Source: Buxus sempervirens (lineage: Eukaryota; Streptophyta; Magnoliopsida; Buxales; Buxaceae). From it: a stretch of DNA of 64,000 bases. Shown here in pieces: positions 23,084-35,204 of the stretch. Under the pieces are notes generated by a model that worked only from the letters and a program-made list of their open reading frames with translations, did not search any database and was not told where the DNA came from. Within the stretch, counting starts at the first letter, position 1. Each line of letters begins with the position of its first letter. The translations under genes were made by a program, and so were the position numbers. Location: assembly GCA_947561395.2 (NCBI GenBank), contig OX387191.1, forward strand, positions 40,179,439 through 40,243,438, written 5' to 3'.

Positions 23084-24641
23084 ATGTTGCCAACTAATTC
23101 CATGGTAAATTGGGCAACGATGGAGGAAAAATTCCACTCCCAATTTTACCTGACAGAACCCGAAGTGACCATGGTTGATCTTGCTTAGCTCAAACAACAA
23201 CCAGGGGAATCGGCGGATAAGTATATTGCATGATTCAAGCGCCTTAAGAACAAATGCCAAGTTCTCTTACCCGAATCGGAATTTGCAAATTTAGCCTTGA
23301 ACGGATTAGACTTTGAACTTCGAAAGAAATTTGAAGGCGAACAATTTGAGGACTTGTTCGAATTATCGACTAGAACCACCAAATATGAATTGCTCTTGCA
23401 AGAGGATGGGGAAAAGAAAGCTTCGTCCTATGGTTCATATTACAAAGACCCTAACTTTGAGTTAAGGACTGTAGAGGTCATCGGAAAACAACCAATGACT
23501 TGCCTGATTTTGCTTTGAAAATATTAGGATGCTGGAGAGTCAAAGGCTATGAACACCTTCAGCCGAAATTATTCATTTGATATAAATTGAACGGCAGAGA
23601 TATTTGATTATCTTTTGAAAAATGGATTTTTCCGATTGACTAAAGACCATCAATTTGTCCCAGCCAACATGGTGGCTAAGGGCAAATATTGTAAATGGCA
23701 TAGATTAAAAACTCACGAAACTAATGAATGCACTTTGTTGCGAAATGTGATACAGGAGAACATTGACAAGGGCCTTTTAAAGTTTTTGGAACCAGAAGAA
23801 GAGCAAATGCAAGTGGACACACAGCCGTTTCCAAAGAACGTGCTGGTCAATATGGTGTCTATAGGATTGCCAAAAAGAACCCCTGCAAATAAAATTGATC
23901 TGACTGAGCTCCCTTCTAAAGAAGTCAAGGACTGGCCATCACCACATTTTCAACCCAATCTGCGACCAAGAGATTATTGGCGATACCCGGTTACTCAAGG
24001 CCGAGCTTGGCCCAATGAAAGGCGTGACGTGATTTGGGGAGAATGGTGGCACAAGCCAAGACCGTTTCGTGGTAATGATGCATAGATTAAAGGAGAACAG
24101 AAGCCGCTAGAGAGTTTAGCTTCCTCTTGTTTGTCATCTACGAAGGTCATAGATGCCAAAAGAGTAAGGGCAACTTTAGAATCATCTGAGGATGCTCTTA
24201 TGGGTTTGAGTTTAACACCCCAAGCTGTCACCAAAAGAAGAGAAGGCGTCAAAGATCCTGTGTAGTGAGTGCAAGCGAAAGATATCATCTAATCCTCGCC
24301 ACCCGTAGGTTGGCAAAGGAAAATCCTTTTCATCATGTTGGCAAGCACAAAATTGGGGGGCAAGAAGGCGACTCGACTTTTCACCAATGATCCAGAGCTC
24401 TAGGTGGTCGTCGACCAGAACGGCGTCTATGTACATTACAGATAAGACAAATTGGAAGGGAGATTTTCTAACTTATGAACAAGAAATGATGATAAAGGAG
24501 AATAACCCCAGGATGGTAAAACCTCCTCCTATTAAAACTGGCCATTGGAGAATATTAACACACCCCAAATTTCCTTCTTATTCACAAGAAGAAGTCGCAG
24601 CCTTGACAAGAACTCAAAAGAGGCGATGGCAGCGACAACAG
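23084..24641 (+). pseudogene. Element R gag, first part (Tat lineage)
   Basis: Degenerate gag. WATMEEKFHSQFYLTEPEV, LPESEFANLALNGLDFELRK and FEDLFELSTRTTKYELLLQE follow the order of Tat-type gag. Then comes a Cys/His motif YCKWHRLKTHETNECTLLRN (about 23690-23750). Several in-frame stops, for example near 23185 and 23230, and frame changes break it. The N-terminus is missing beyond LTR copy D. It is split at 24641 by a solo LTR and resumes at 27778. Confidence 0.85.
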
Positions 24642-27600
24642 TGTAAAACCCTGGATTTTTCTAGAATAAAATAAAATAAAATAAATAATTAAGGAAGAAA
24701 TTAGAGAGAATACTAAAGATAATAATAGATGAAGAATTAGGAAGAAATTTAAAGGTTTAAGTAAGGAAATTAAGGAGAAGGGTAATTTGGTCATTTCCAA
24801 TTAGTTAAATTCATGGAAGGAATAAGAAAATTTAATTATTAAGTTAATAAATTAAACTAGACCAAAATTTAGTTTAGTGGAATGTAAGATAAGAATTTTA
24901 AGGTTGAAGAGAAGGATTAAAGGCCTAATGATAATTATATTATTTGGGTCCTTAATTTTGGTAATATGGGAGGAAAATAAGTGTTTAATCAAAATTTAAA
25001 ATTAAGGATGAGAATTAGCACGAAATTAATTAGAAAACTCTTTAAAAGAGAGTTTAAGGGAAATAATTAGGAAGAGGGGTAAAGGAGGAAATAGTTGTGA
25101 AAATTAAAGTGAAGTTAACCTAAATAGGGTGTGCTAAATTAGTGAGACTATAAAAAGAGAGGTTTAGAGGAGTTTAGGGTTTTGAAAATAGACTAAAATG
25201 AGGGAAAGGAGAAGGGAAAGTCGTGCCTAAGCTTGGAGAAAATAGGGGAAAGAAGAAAGAAAAGAAAATAGGGTTTATGAAGTAAAGGAGGAATGTTGCA
25301 GATGGCTGACCAGCACTATTCGAGTGAAGATCTAGGAAGATCCAACCGTTGGATCGGCCTGAAATTTTGAGGTTTTGATCTACACATGAGGGACTTCAAT
25401 TTGAACGGTGGAGATTGGAGGAGAAGCCCAAAGGGGTGTGATTGAGCTCGGAAAATGGGTGCACAGTTAGGGATTTTCTACATATCTGAGTTCATACAAA
25501 GAGGCAAGTAGCAAACCCCTTTGAAACTGGAGAACCTGCATGCTTTTCGTGTATTTCAGATGTTTATTCGTGGTTTAACCTGATTTCAATTCCGTTTGAA
25601 GAGTTGGGTGATTTACAAACTTGATTTGGTTTTATATCCACTTTATGAACCTAGAAAAATATTGATCATGGGAGATTAAATTTAGAAAGAAAAACTTAGA
25701 TAAATTTATAGTCGATGGGATTAGATTAGGGTTGTCTCAGAAATAGTTTAGAATGAAATTTTCATGCTTAGACACAAATTAAAATCATAGAAAATTTAGA
25801 AAGTTCAGAAAAATCAGCAAAACCCAGAAAACAGTGTTTTTGGCCAAGCGCTCGAAAGACCGCTCGAGCCCAACTACGAGCGTCCTGCCTGTGTATTTTG
25901 AACAAAACCTAGAAACTCATCGCTTGAAGCACCATTCGAGCAACATTGTGAGCGGCCGAAGAATAGCCTTACCAGTAGGAGCTCGCCCGATAGATTGCTC
26001 ACGCGCCCGTTCAAGCGGCCTCTGTCAGAATTTCCAGATTTTAGATATTTGAGCCCAAATTCATTTTTAATAATTTTTCTGGAAATTTTAAAGTAGTAAC
26101 AGCTGTAATTTGGATAACTTGAGATGTAGGAAGTGGTAGAATTAAATTGGGATAAAAGAATAATTATTTAGGACAATGAACGCAATCTAGATCCAAAGTA
26201 GTCTAGTTAGGTGGAGTGTGTGGACTAAACTTAATATTATTTGGAATTAAGGAATGAAGCCATGTATAACATATCATATTAGACCTAAATTAACCTTTGG
26301 GAGGAAGAAATAACATTATTCCTAAGTTTTGGAATTTTAAGGTATTAATGAGGTAAATGGGGACACTTTTGAACGAACTACTAAGATAAGTTGTGACTAA
26401 GGTGTAAAGTTTGAATAAAACTTATAGGAGTGAATTACTAAATTGTCTATTGATTCAAGAAAGATGATTTAAGGATGCCCACATTGAAAAAACACATTTT
26501 GAACCTTTCATTAAAGAATTGAACATGTTTTCGTATCTATCTCGTTTTAAAGACCTGGAACTCTGTTTAAGACCTGATTTTGGTTATTTTAAATATCTGT
26601 TGGTTTGCCACCGAAATTTTGTGATGATTGTGGACACATTATTTGACATGTTTATATCTCCTTGTATGGGGGTTTGTTATTGATTTATGCATTCCAAGTT
26701 ATTAAATGTTTTGGATTGAGAGTTGTGTTTAGCGGGCAATGCTTAGTATGGATCTATAGATTAGCTAGGAAGTGAAACAAAATTGTCTGGTAAGGTATTC
26801 CTGTTCGTTACTCCCCAGTATGCATTCCGTCACAGTTGTGAAGAGGGCAGCAATCCAGACTGTTGTGTTACCTCGACCTGGTCTTAGCCGAGTTTGTTGA
26901 TTGGCAATGGTTTGTATTGGTTATTGGTTTCTTAGCCGAGTTGTTCGGCGGTGGTTCATTTGAGCTACCACTGTGTTCTTAAATGAGACATTGACTTACA
27001 CGAGCTTTATATTGGTCATGTTTTGGTTACTTGTGACTCGCACATGAGAGCTATATTTTGGCTGTGCTTGTAGATCACTTGTGACTTGCACATGCACTGG
27101 TATTAGCCGTGTTTGTCGAGGATCCATATATCTATGATCAGATTGGTATTGCCTGATTACTTATTTGTTGTTGTTGTTGACTTGGATTGTACGCACCAGC
27201 CTATCCGTGTATCTCAGGGGTGATCTGCATTGATGGTTGACGGAGGAATGGATGAGCCGCAGTTGCGGGCTCCATTATCATGTAAGCCATGAGGTGGCAA
27301 CAATGGGGGCAAGAATAGCTTGTTAAGTGATTTCAGTTCATGAGTCATGTCATGTCACACATGTTTGGTTTGTTAATTGATTTGGATATATTATCGTGAT
27401 TTTGTTTTTATTGTATCACCTCATGACTTAGTTTATAAAAATTATGGACTGTTTTACCTCATACACATTGCTACTTGTTGAGATTTATTCTCACTCCAGT
27501 TTCCATATTTTTCAGGTACTCTTGGCCAGGACGACAAACTTTGGGCTAGTGTATAAAAGGGTAGTATTATAGTTGTAGAATAGTTTTATGAGTTTTGAGA

Positions 27601-27772
27601 AAAATTGTAGATGATAAAACTCAATTATTAATGAACTTTATTTCATGTATCCGCACTTTACTCTGATAATAAATTTAGTAAAAGTTTTAAATTACTCTAT
27701 ATTTTAGTTGCTTTGGCCACATTCACCAACTCCTCGGGTCTGGAAATATTGACTTGGAACCGGGGCGTTACA
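24642..27772 (+). mobile_element. Solo LTR, family Z, inserted in element R gag
   Basis: A 3131-bp insert starting TGTAAAACCCTGG and ending CCGGGGCGTTACA, flanked by a perfect 5-bp duplication AACAG (24637-24641 and 27773-27777). There is a TATA-like ACTATAAAAAGAG at about 25148-25160. It has no internal coding region, primer site or second LTR, so a solo LTR is the simplest reading; a non-coding LTR-type element is the alternative. A GC-rich stretch with repeated CGCTCGAG-type words lies at 25845-26030. Confidence 0.92.
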
Positions 27773-27777
27773 AACAG

Positions 27778-29018
27778 GCCAGGTGGCATCAGGAGCAGAG
27801 TTCGGGATCATCTCGGGCCTACAAATATTCTCAGTTTACAGCTAGGAAGTCTACTCCTGAACCACTAAAACTCCGCTACACAAGACACATTCCATTTCAG
27901 AGATAATACCGAATCCTGTTCCTAACAGAGCATCCCCGACAACTGAGAAGTCTTTTTCTGAAGATGATTTGGTTGACAATTTTGCAGGAGGGGATGAGGA
28001 GCAATTGTTGATAGACCAAATGTTGGCAGAATATAGCAAAACATCAACACCGTCAATGGAGGGGAGACCGGAGGAAATGGCATCGGAGCCCCTGGAAACT
28101 AAGGAATACGATTCACCGAAAACTCTAATATCAATGCCCAAAACTCTAACATCAACGAGTGACGGTGCTTCGCTGCTGGAAATTTGTTTCCAATGAATGC
28201 CGCCAATTCCACTGGATTGTCACATGGTTTTTACCTTACCAATGACATTTGGAGCGAACATGGAGCTACCAAGGTTAGAAGAGATAAGCGAGGAAGGGGA
28301 CCCTACAGCACTATACATGGTCGATCCAGACCAGCTCAAATCCACTGGAGAAAACCAAGGACCGGCCGCTAGCGAACAAGTCGGCCCGATTGAAAAGGTA
28401 AGCTTCACTAAACCAACCAAAGCTATGACCCGACATTTGAAACCTTTATTTATAAAGGTTCACATGAATGGAATTCTTGTGAATAGGGTTTTGATCGACA
28501 ATGGGGCAGCGGTTAATTTCATACCGGTTAGCATAATGAAAATATTGGAAAATAATTTCCAAGATTTAATTCATTCAGATGTAACTGTCACTAACTTTGC
28601 AGGTGGAGTTACAAGAACAAGAGGAATCCTCCTGATCGAACTGACGGTCGGGATGCGGCAATCTCTCACGGCTTTCGTTGTCATCTAATCATCCGCTGGA
28701 TACAATGCGTTGTTGGGTAGAGATTGGATCCATTCGAATGGATATGTACCATCATTTCTACATCAATCATTGTTCTTTTGGAAAGATGATGACGTAGAAG
28801 AGATTAAAGTAGATGGCTGGCTTTTCACCATAGATTCCAATGCCGCACATGCTTCTCTTTATGGGGACGGAATAGGACCCATATCTTTTGTGGGTTATGA
28901 CAAAAATGGACGGCTGATCACTTTGATTTTGGCGGAACAAGACATTACCCAACAACGGCCGGTAGAACAAGAACCAGCTGAAGTTGCTGAATTAAGAGAG
29001 TTACCACATGATGGTTGA
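27778..29018 (+). pseudogene. Element R gag C-terminus and protease
   Basis: Gag resumes after the Z insertion. The aspartic protease region spans about 28410-28690: KPLFIKVHMNGILVNRVLID is followed by the site NGAAVNFIP, a common Tat-lineage variant around the catalytic Asp. A glycine-containing strand and, past a TAA at 28686, NALLGRDWIHSNGYVPSFLH complete it. Stops and frame breaks make it non-functional as it stands. Confidence 0.82.
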
Positions 29019-29352
29019 CCATCAAGAGTCATTGGAAATGGCGAGAGCCGTCATGAGGAAGATAGCAGCTTATATACAGGAATTAAAGATATTGGAGCTA
29101 CAACGAGATTTAAAGCCACCGGAGGACGTTGAGGTAACGGCAAGTTATGCCGAATTCGTCAATGAACAAGATGACAAAATAGTGAAGAATCAGGACAAAA
29201 TGACCTTCGCCAATCTACAAGCAGCACCAGCCAAGCTGGAAGACTTGAAAGTTGATACTCAGGACCCATTAGAAGAGATCAACTTAGGGATAAAGAAGGA
29301 GCGGAGGCCTTTATATATAAGTCAATTGCTGCCGACAATGCCGAAAAGAAGA

Positions 29353-31280
29353 TGAAGCAATTACTAACCAAGTACTCGGATTGTTTTGCTTGGAATTATC
29401 ATAAGATGCCGGGATTGAATCAGAAAATTGTAGAACACTGGCTCCTAATGAAACCTGAATACAAGCCATTCAACTAACCTTCCAGGAGGATGTCTGATGA
29501 TGTAATTAGTAAGGTTAAAATAGAAATAGAACGGCTTTAAGCGGCCAGGTTTATCAAGCCTATTTGGTATACCGATTGGCTCTATAATATTGTACCAATT
29601 GTTAAGAAGAATAGCCAAATTCGAATTTGTATAGATTTCCGAAATATAAACTCTGCAAACCCCAAAGATGAATATCCCATGTCGATTGTTGATCTACTAG
29701 TCGATAATGCCTCCCGGCATAAATTCTTGTCTTTCATGGACGGACATTCTGGTTATAATCAGATTTTTATTGCAGAGGAAGATGTATCAAAAACAGCATT
29801 CCGGTGTCCGGGGGCTTTAGGGACTTATTGTTGGGTAGTCATGCCTTTTGGATTAAAGAACACCAGGGCAACATACCAAAAGGCAATGAACTTGATTTTT
29901 CATGACATGATGGGCCAAATACTGGAGGTATATATCGATGATGTGGTCGTAAAATCTCACAACAGGATTGATCATTTGTAGCATTAATTATTTGAGCGAT
30001 TACGTAAGTATAATCTGAGGATGAACCCGCTGAAATGCGCCTTTGGTGTTACAGCTGGGTACTTTTTGGGCTTTCTCGTTCATCAAAGGGGGATAGAAGT
30101 TGACAAAAATAAGGCAAGAACTGTCATAGAGGCAAAACCTCAGGCCGATAAAAAACAGTTACAGCGATTGCTCGGCCAAGTGAACTTTTTAAAGAGGTTC
30201 ATTTCAAACTTGGCGGGAAAAACCAAAGTACTGTCTCCTTTGTTAAGACTAAAGGATACCGAAGAATTTATTTGGAATGATGACCACCAAGCCGCTTTTG
30301 AAGAAATTAAACGATACTTGGCCAAACCGCCCGTACTGGTGCCTCCATCCAAAGACCGGCCATTAAAGTTGTATATAGCGGCAACAGAGAATTCAATCGG
30401 AGTCCTACTAGTACATGACAATGACCAAGGATTTGAGCAGGCTATATACTATCTTAGCAGCTTCTTAAGTCCTGTGGAGGAACGATATACCGGTTTAGAG
30501 AAGCTCTGCCTCACATTGTACTATGCAGCGACCAAACTTCGTCATTACCTTCTTTCAGTAAAAGAACTTTACATCATTGCAACTACAGATGTAGTCAAAT
30601 ACATGCTGACGCGCCCAACAGTAAGTGGCCGGTTCGGTAAGTGGACATTGGCTTTGATTGAATTTGATTTTAAGTATGTACCGCAGAAAGCTGTTAAAGG
30701 ACAAGTGTTGGCCGATCACCCATCCGGTATCCAGGAAAATGAACTAGATATCCCGGTTTTTCACGCCGGCTTCTTTTATTTAGAGTTTCAACCATGGAAT
30801 TTGAAGTTTGATGGATCAAAAACAGAATTGGCTTTTGGGATCGGCGTCATCATAATCTCGTCAACCGGAGAAAGACATGAATATGCATTTCAACCTGAAG
30901 AACAATCAACAAATAATCAAGCAGAGTTTGAGGCTTTGATTATCGGCCTAGAAATCTTATGGGAAATGAGTGTTCATGCTGTTACCATCATGGGAGATTT
31001 GCAACTAGTTCTAAAACAAATGGAGGGCCACTATAGTTGCAATAGCGAGATGTTGATACCTTCGCTAAAGAAGGCAAGATTTCTAGCCGAACAATTTAAT
31101 CGGGTGGGATTTAAATATAGGCCGAGGAACGAAAATTGTGAAGCGAATGAGCTTGCTCAAATTGCATCAGGCCTTAGGTTTTACAGCCCGTCTCGAACAG
31201 TGACAGTGCAATCTCTGCCATTTGCCAGAAAGAGATATTTTTTAACAGATTCCCATCCATGTTTCAATCAAACAATATAG
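29353..31280 (+). pseudogene. Element R reverse transcriptase, RNase H and second RNase H
   Basis: Reverse transcriptase runs about 29353-30060 with RICIDFRNIN, VVMPFGLKNTRATYQKAMN and the catalytic YIDDVVVKS (YIDD codons 29931-29942). It is broken by stops near 29476, 29537 and 29979. RNase H follows (30250-30700: LKLYIAATENSIGVLLV, EKLCLTLYYAATKLRHYL). A second, archaeal-type RNase H domain (about 30790-31170: WNLKFDGSKTELAFGIGVII, EQSTNNQAEFEALIIGLEI) is the hallmark of the Tat lineage. The 419-codon stretch 30021-31280 is free of stops. Confidence 0.9.
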
Positions 31281-32572
31281 TTAGATTGGAGGAAAGAGGT
31301 ATGGGATTATCTCCGAGATCCTACTAGCAAGGTAAGTAGGGCAGTTAAAAGAAGAGCTACTGCTTATTTCATTTTTGGCAATGAGCTATACAAAAAGGAT
31401 TTCGATGATATACCCCTAAGATGTGTAACTCACTCAGAGACGATGTTAGTCATGGCTGAAATACATGAAGGAATCTGCGGCGCACATCAAGTTGGTATCA
31501 AGATGCGATGGATGTTACGCCAGCATGGCTATTATTGGCCGACTATTTTTAAAGACTGCTAGGCATTTGTAGCCGGCTGTCAAGAATGTCAAAAACGTGG
31601 ACCAATCAGAGGGTGCCGTCCATCAATTTACAACCAATAGTCAAGCCATGGCCTTTCCGAGGATGAGCAATGGATTTGATAGGAAAGGTATATCCTCTAT
31701 CATCTAGGTTACACAATTTTATCATAGTTGCTACCGATTATTTCACCAAATGGGTTGAGGCTAAACCTTTAAAAAAGGTGGAACAATCGGATGTGATTGA
31801 ATTCATCAGAGAAAAAATCATTCATAGGGATGGTATCCCGAAAACCATTACAATGGATTCCGGCACTATTTTCATTGGAAAAGCAATGACCGAGTTTGCC
31901 AAACAATATGGCATAAGAATGATCTAGTCATCCCCTTATTATGCTCAGGCGAATGGCCAAAACCGAGGCAACTAATAACGTAATAAAAAATATTTTGAGG
32001 AAGATGATAGACGACAAGCCAAGAAATTGGCACAAGCTTTTGTCAGAAGCCTTATGGGCATATCGAACTTCCTATAAGACCTCTATTGCGACAACTCCGT
32101 TTGCCTTAACTTTCGGTCATGAGGCAAATATTCCAATAGAAATCACAGTGAAATCATTAAGAGTGGCTATCCAGAATAATTTTACACCCAAGGAATATTC
32201 GGAAGCCATGTTGGCAGAACTAGAAAACCTGGAGGAAATCAGAAGGATGACTCTAAATAGGCAACTAGCGCTTAAACAAAGAATTGCCAGATCTTACAAC
32301 CGACGGGTCAAACACAAGTCTTTTGCATAGGGTGATTTAGTATGGAAGACACTCCTTCCGATTGGCAAAAAAGACTTTCCATATGGTAAATGGTCACCCA
32401 CATGGGAAGGACCATTATGAATTAGTAAGGTAATGCCTGGGGGGGCATACCACGTGCAATCACTGGAGGGCCGAAAAGAAAATGTCATTAACGGCCAGTT
32501 TTTAAAGCAGTATTATCCTACTCTATGGGAAAACCGCGAAAATCATAACCAACAAGAGGGGAGTTCCAAATA
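31281..32572 (+). pseudogene. Element R integrase
   Basis: The zinc-binding HHCC region (about 31450-31610; CQECQKRG visible) has one stop. The catalytic core carries the first Asp in ATDYFTKWVEA and the second in TMDSGTIF. The third catalytic Glu follows QANGQ, where an extra base near 31960 shifts the frame. The C-terminal part (LLSEALWAYRTSYKTS, ATTPFALTFGHEANIPIEI) ends with the Tat-type tail GDLVWK...QYYP. A TAA closes it at about 32572. Confidence 0.88.
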
Positions 32573-33364
32573 AAACTAGACTCCCAATGACTCGACATTT
32601 ATATTGCCAGAAAAATAGTGATATAAGAATCCCTAAAATGATACGCCACCAGTTGGATGGTGCAGAAGGAACTAAATAAAAGATTTTTCTTGAGATTCAC
32701 GAGATCTCATTGGTTTTTTTCTAAAAGCATGGTCTATAAATACCCAAGCCAATATTGGCCATCTTCATCTTAAGTAGGATGCAAAAATCATACGAAGAAA
32801 AGAAGAAGATGTTGAAGGTAACTGACGACTGACGGCCGACTACGATAGTCAAAATGACGTTCAAGAACAAAGGAGCCAACATAGTCAAAGGTTCACTGGG
32901 AATGGGCGGAATGGGAAAATCTTCTTTCTCTTCTTTGAGAAAATCTTCCCTTCTCGCTAACCCCATCTCGGTGATTCTTCACGGAGATGGGTGGAGAAGG
33001 GAACATCCCTTTCCTCCATTGGCATTTATGCCAGGCGAACGCCTCCGCCTCTTCCTCTTCTTGTTCCTCTTTCTCCCTCACTCACGCCATTCTGGTGGTG
33101 TGGGGAGAAGAGGAAACCTAGTTTGTTTCCCAAGACCTTCTGGCCCAGGTTGGATTATCCGGCCTTAGTTGTCTGAAAGGGTCAAAAGGCTCAGCTTTGG
33201 TTGTATGAAAGATCAGTGATGAAATAAATTATTATGATTTTCAATTTATCTTAGTTTCTTAAGTTATGTCGAGCTTTTTGTTATCAGAGTATGAATGGCG
33301 ATCATGTTACGTTAGCAAAGCATGCAAAATACCATTCAATCAAAATAAAGCCGACCAACCGGCT
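32573..33364 (+). other. Element R spacer between pol and LTR copy A
   Basis: About 0.8 kb with no protein domain. It contains a TATA-like TCTATAAATACCC near 32730-32743 and a pyrimidine-rich tract near 33045-33085. It could carry a promoter within the element's 3' spacer. Nothing more can be supported. Confidence 0.4.
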
Positions 33365-35204
33365 TGTGCAGGCGTAGGAAACGCTACATTGCGAGGCACA
33401 CGGAAGCGCGCATGCCTCCTAAAAGGGTAAAACGATAAGGTTGGAGTCACCACCGCCTAATGGGGTGCAGGCGGACACCTGGGTGCCTAAGCTTGTCTAA
33501 TTTGGTCTGCGGCTTGAGATTCTAAGAAGGGTCTTGGTTACAGTTCAGGGAAGTCCTAAAAATACCCCGGTCCGCCCCATCGATTGACAGGTCCCTAGGA
33601 TTTTCCTGGTTACGAGTCAACTTGGGACAGGGACCTAGGTGTCCCTGTTTTGGTTCTTCATACTCCACATATCAGCAAACATATGAAACAAATGAAACTC
33701 TACCAATCAAGGATACCTTGCATACCTTAAATCATGACGGAGACATATGCATTCATGAGGCTGTGTGTGCTCACATGTGTGGAGCACAAATAGTAGACCA
33801 ACAAAGGAACAACCTAGCATGATTCTAGTGAGGGAGTGCATGCGCATGAGAGCATGTTGGAGGCATGTATGACTTTGCATCAAAAAAACAAAGAGCATCC
33901 TTATTATCCATGGCAGCAACTAGAAGATGTTAAAATGAGGGCATGGGGGATCATGCACTCTCACAAGGCATATGCATATGATCTGAAGTAAGCAAGTAAC
34001 CCCTATCATTAATCCCTTGCTCAAAGCAAACACAAAGCCATTTAAAAGAAACCTATTCGAAGAAGGGAAAGAGGGGGAAGGGGGGGGGGGGGGGGGGTTT
34101 AAAATGGGGTACAAGAGACAAACAAACAAAGGGGGAACAAGCTCCCCCCATTCGAATGAACAGTAAATGGGAACGCAACAGCAACACATCCCCCATATAA
34201 ATCACTTAAGGAGGGACTCTCTCTCCTTTTCTTGGAAGCCATATGTACTCCCCTTACCACGGGAGGCATTCATGTGAGAAAAATGGACAAAAGACATATG
34301 AAGATCATGGTAAAGGATAACATTCAAACAAGAAACACAAGCCCTCTAAAACATCCTTGAAATCACCTCATTTTCATATATGTGAAACAAATAATGGTAG
34401 GGAACAGTACCTTGGGGTTGGAGAACTTGGGGAGGTGTCTATGACCTCCCTTGAAGCACAAAAAGTGGCTGGAGCACCACTTCCTAGCACCAATAGCAGC
34501 CCTTTTTTTGTTCTTTCTTGGATAAAGATGGAGAAGGGATGGAGTGAGGGAGAGTTTTTGTGGATTTAAAGTCTTGAGAATGGAAGAAAAGGGGAGTTCG
34601 GAGGTTCAAGCAGTAGGGGAGACTGAGAAAGATCAGTGGAAAATGGTCATCTTTGTCTACTATTCGGATTTGCCTTTTATAGAACACAGAGACAAAACCA
34701 CACATGCAGTGCGGTTTGGTCGAAACCACAGGGTATGTGCGGTTCGTCCGCGTCTTTTCAGCAATTATTAGGGGACAAACTACCGCAGGCGCAGACTAAC
34801 GAAAAGTGAACCGCACTTACAGTGCGGTTGCTTTTCGTCCACTTCGCGCTGCGATTGGTTGAGTTGACGGCTGAGGTGACTCAGCCGCCCACTCCGGCGA
34901 ATCAAGCTTCTCCCATTTTTTATTATTTCGCATTTATCTTAATTAGTTTAATTAAGATATTTTAATCTTTGACTGATTCGCCCCTGGGACCGTTTTGCTC
35001 ATATCTTTTCCATCCGGGCTCCGATTCCTGCAAACTTAATTGCGTTGGAACCATGTCGAGAATCTCTACTCATTGGGATAGGGTATGGAAATCAATTTGG
35101 GCTCAGCCATAAAGTTACACTTTTGCTCCTTAGGGTTTTAGCCTGTCTTTTAGGGTCTTTTTTTTTCTGCCTTTTAAGAGAGGTGCAAAAATGAGGTGCT
35201 TACA
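33365..35204 (-). mobile_element. Solo LTR, family X copy A
   Basis: An 1840-bp insert, internally deleted relative to the 3.4-3.6 kb copies. On the minus strand it starts TGTAAGCACCTCATTTTTGC and ends with CCTGCACA. Flanking repeats are CGGCT (33360-33364) and TGGCT (35205-35209), 4 of 5 matching. TATA box CTATAAAAGG is at 34673-34682. The leader donor CCCCAAG|GTACTG has its GT at 34409-34410. A large inverted repeat lies at 34800-34837. A run of 17 G (34081-34097) is a likely site of length variation. Confidence 0.88.
34800..34837 (-). repeat. Long hairpin upstream of the TATA box (X copy A)
   Basis: Arms CGAAAAG..AACCGCAC and GTGCGGTT.CTTTTCG pair around TTACA. The same GTGCGGTT word recurs at 34709-34716 (GTGCGGTTTGG). 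This copy therefore has its own arm word, different from those in copies B, C and D, at the corresponding promoter-proximal place. Confidence 0.75.

Noticed and set aside
34081-34097. Run of 17 G as a functional quadruplex
   Set aside because: It sits in a decayed solo LTR and has no counterpart in the other family X copies. More likely slippage or a sequencing artefact of a homopolymer.
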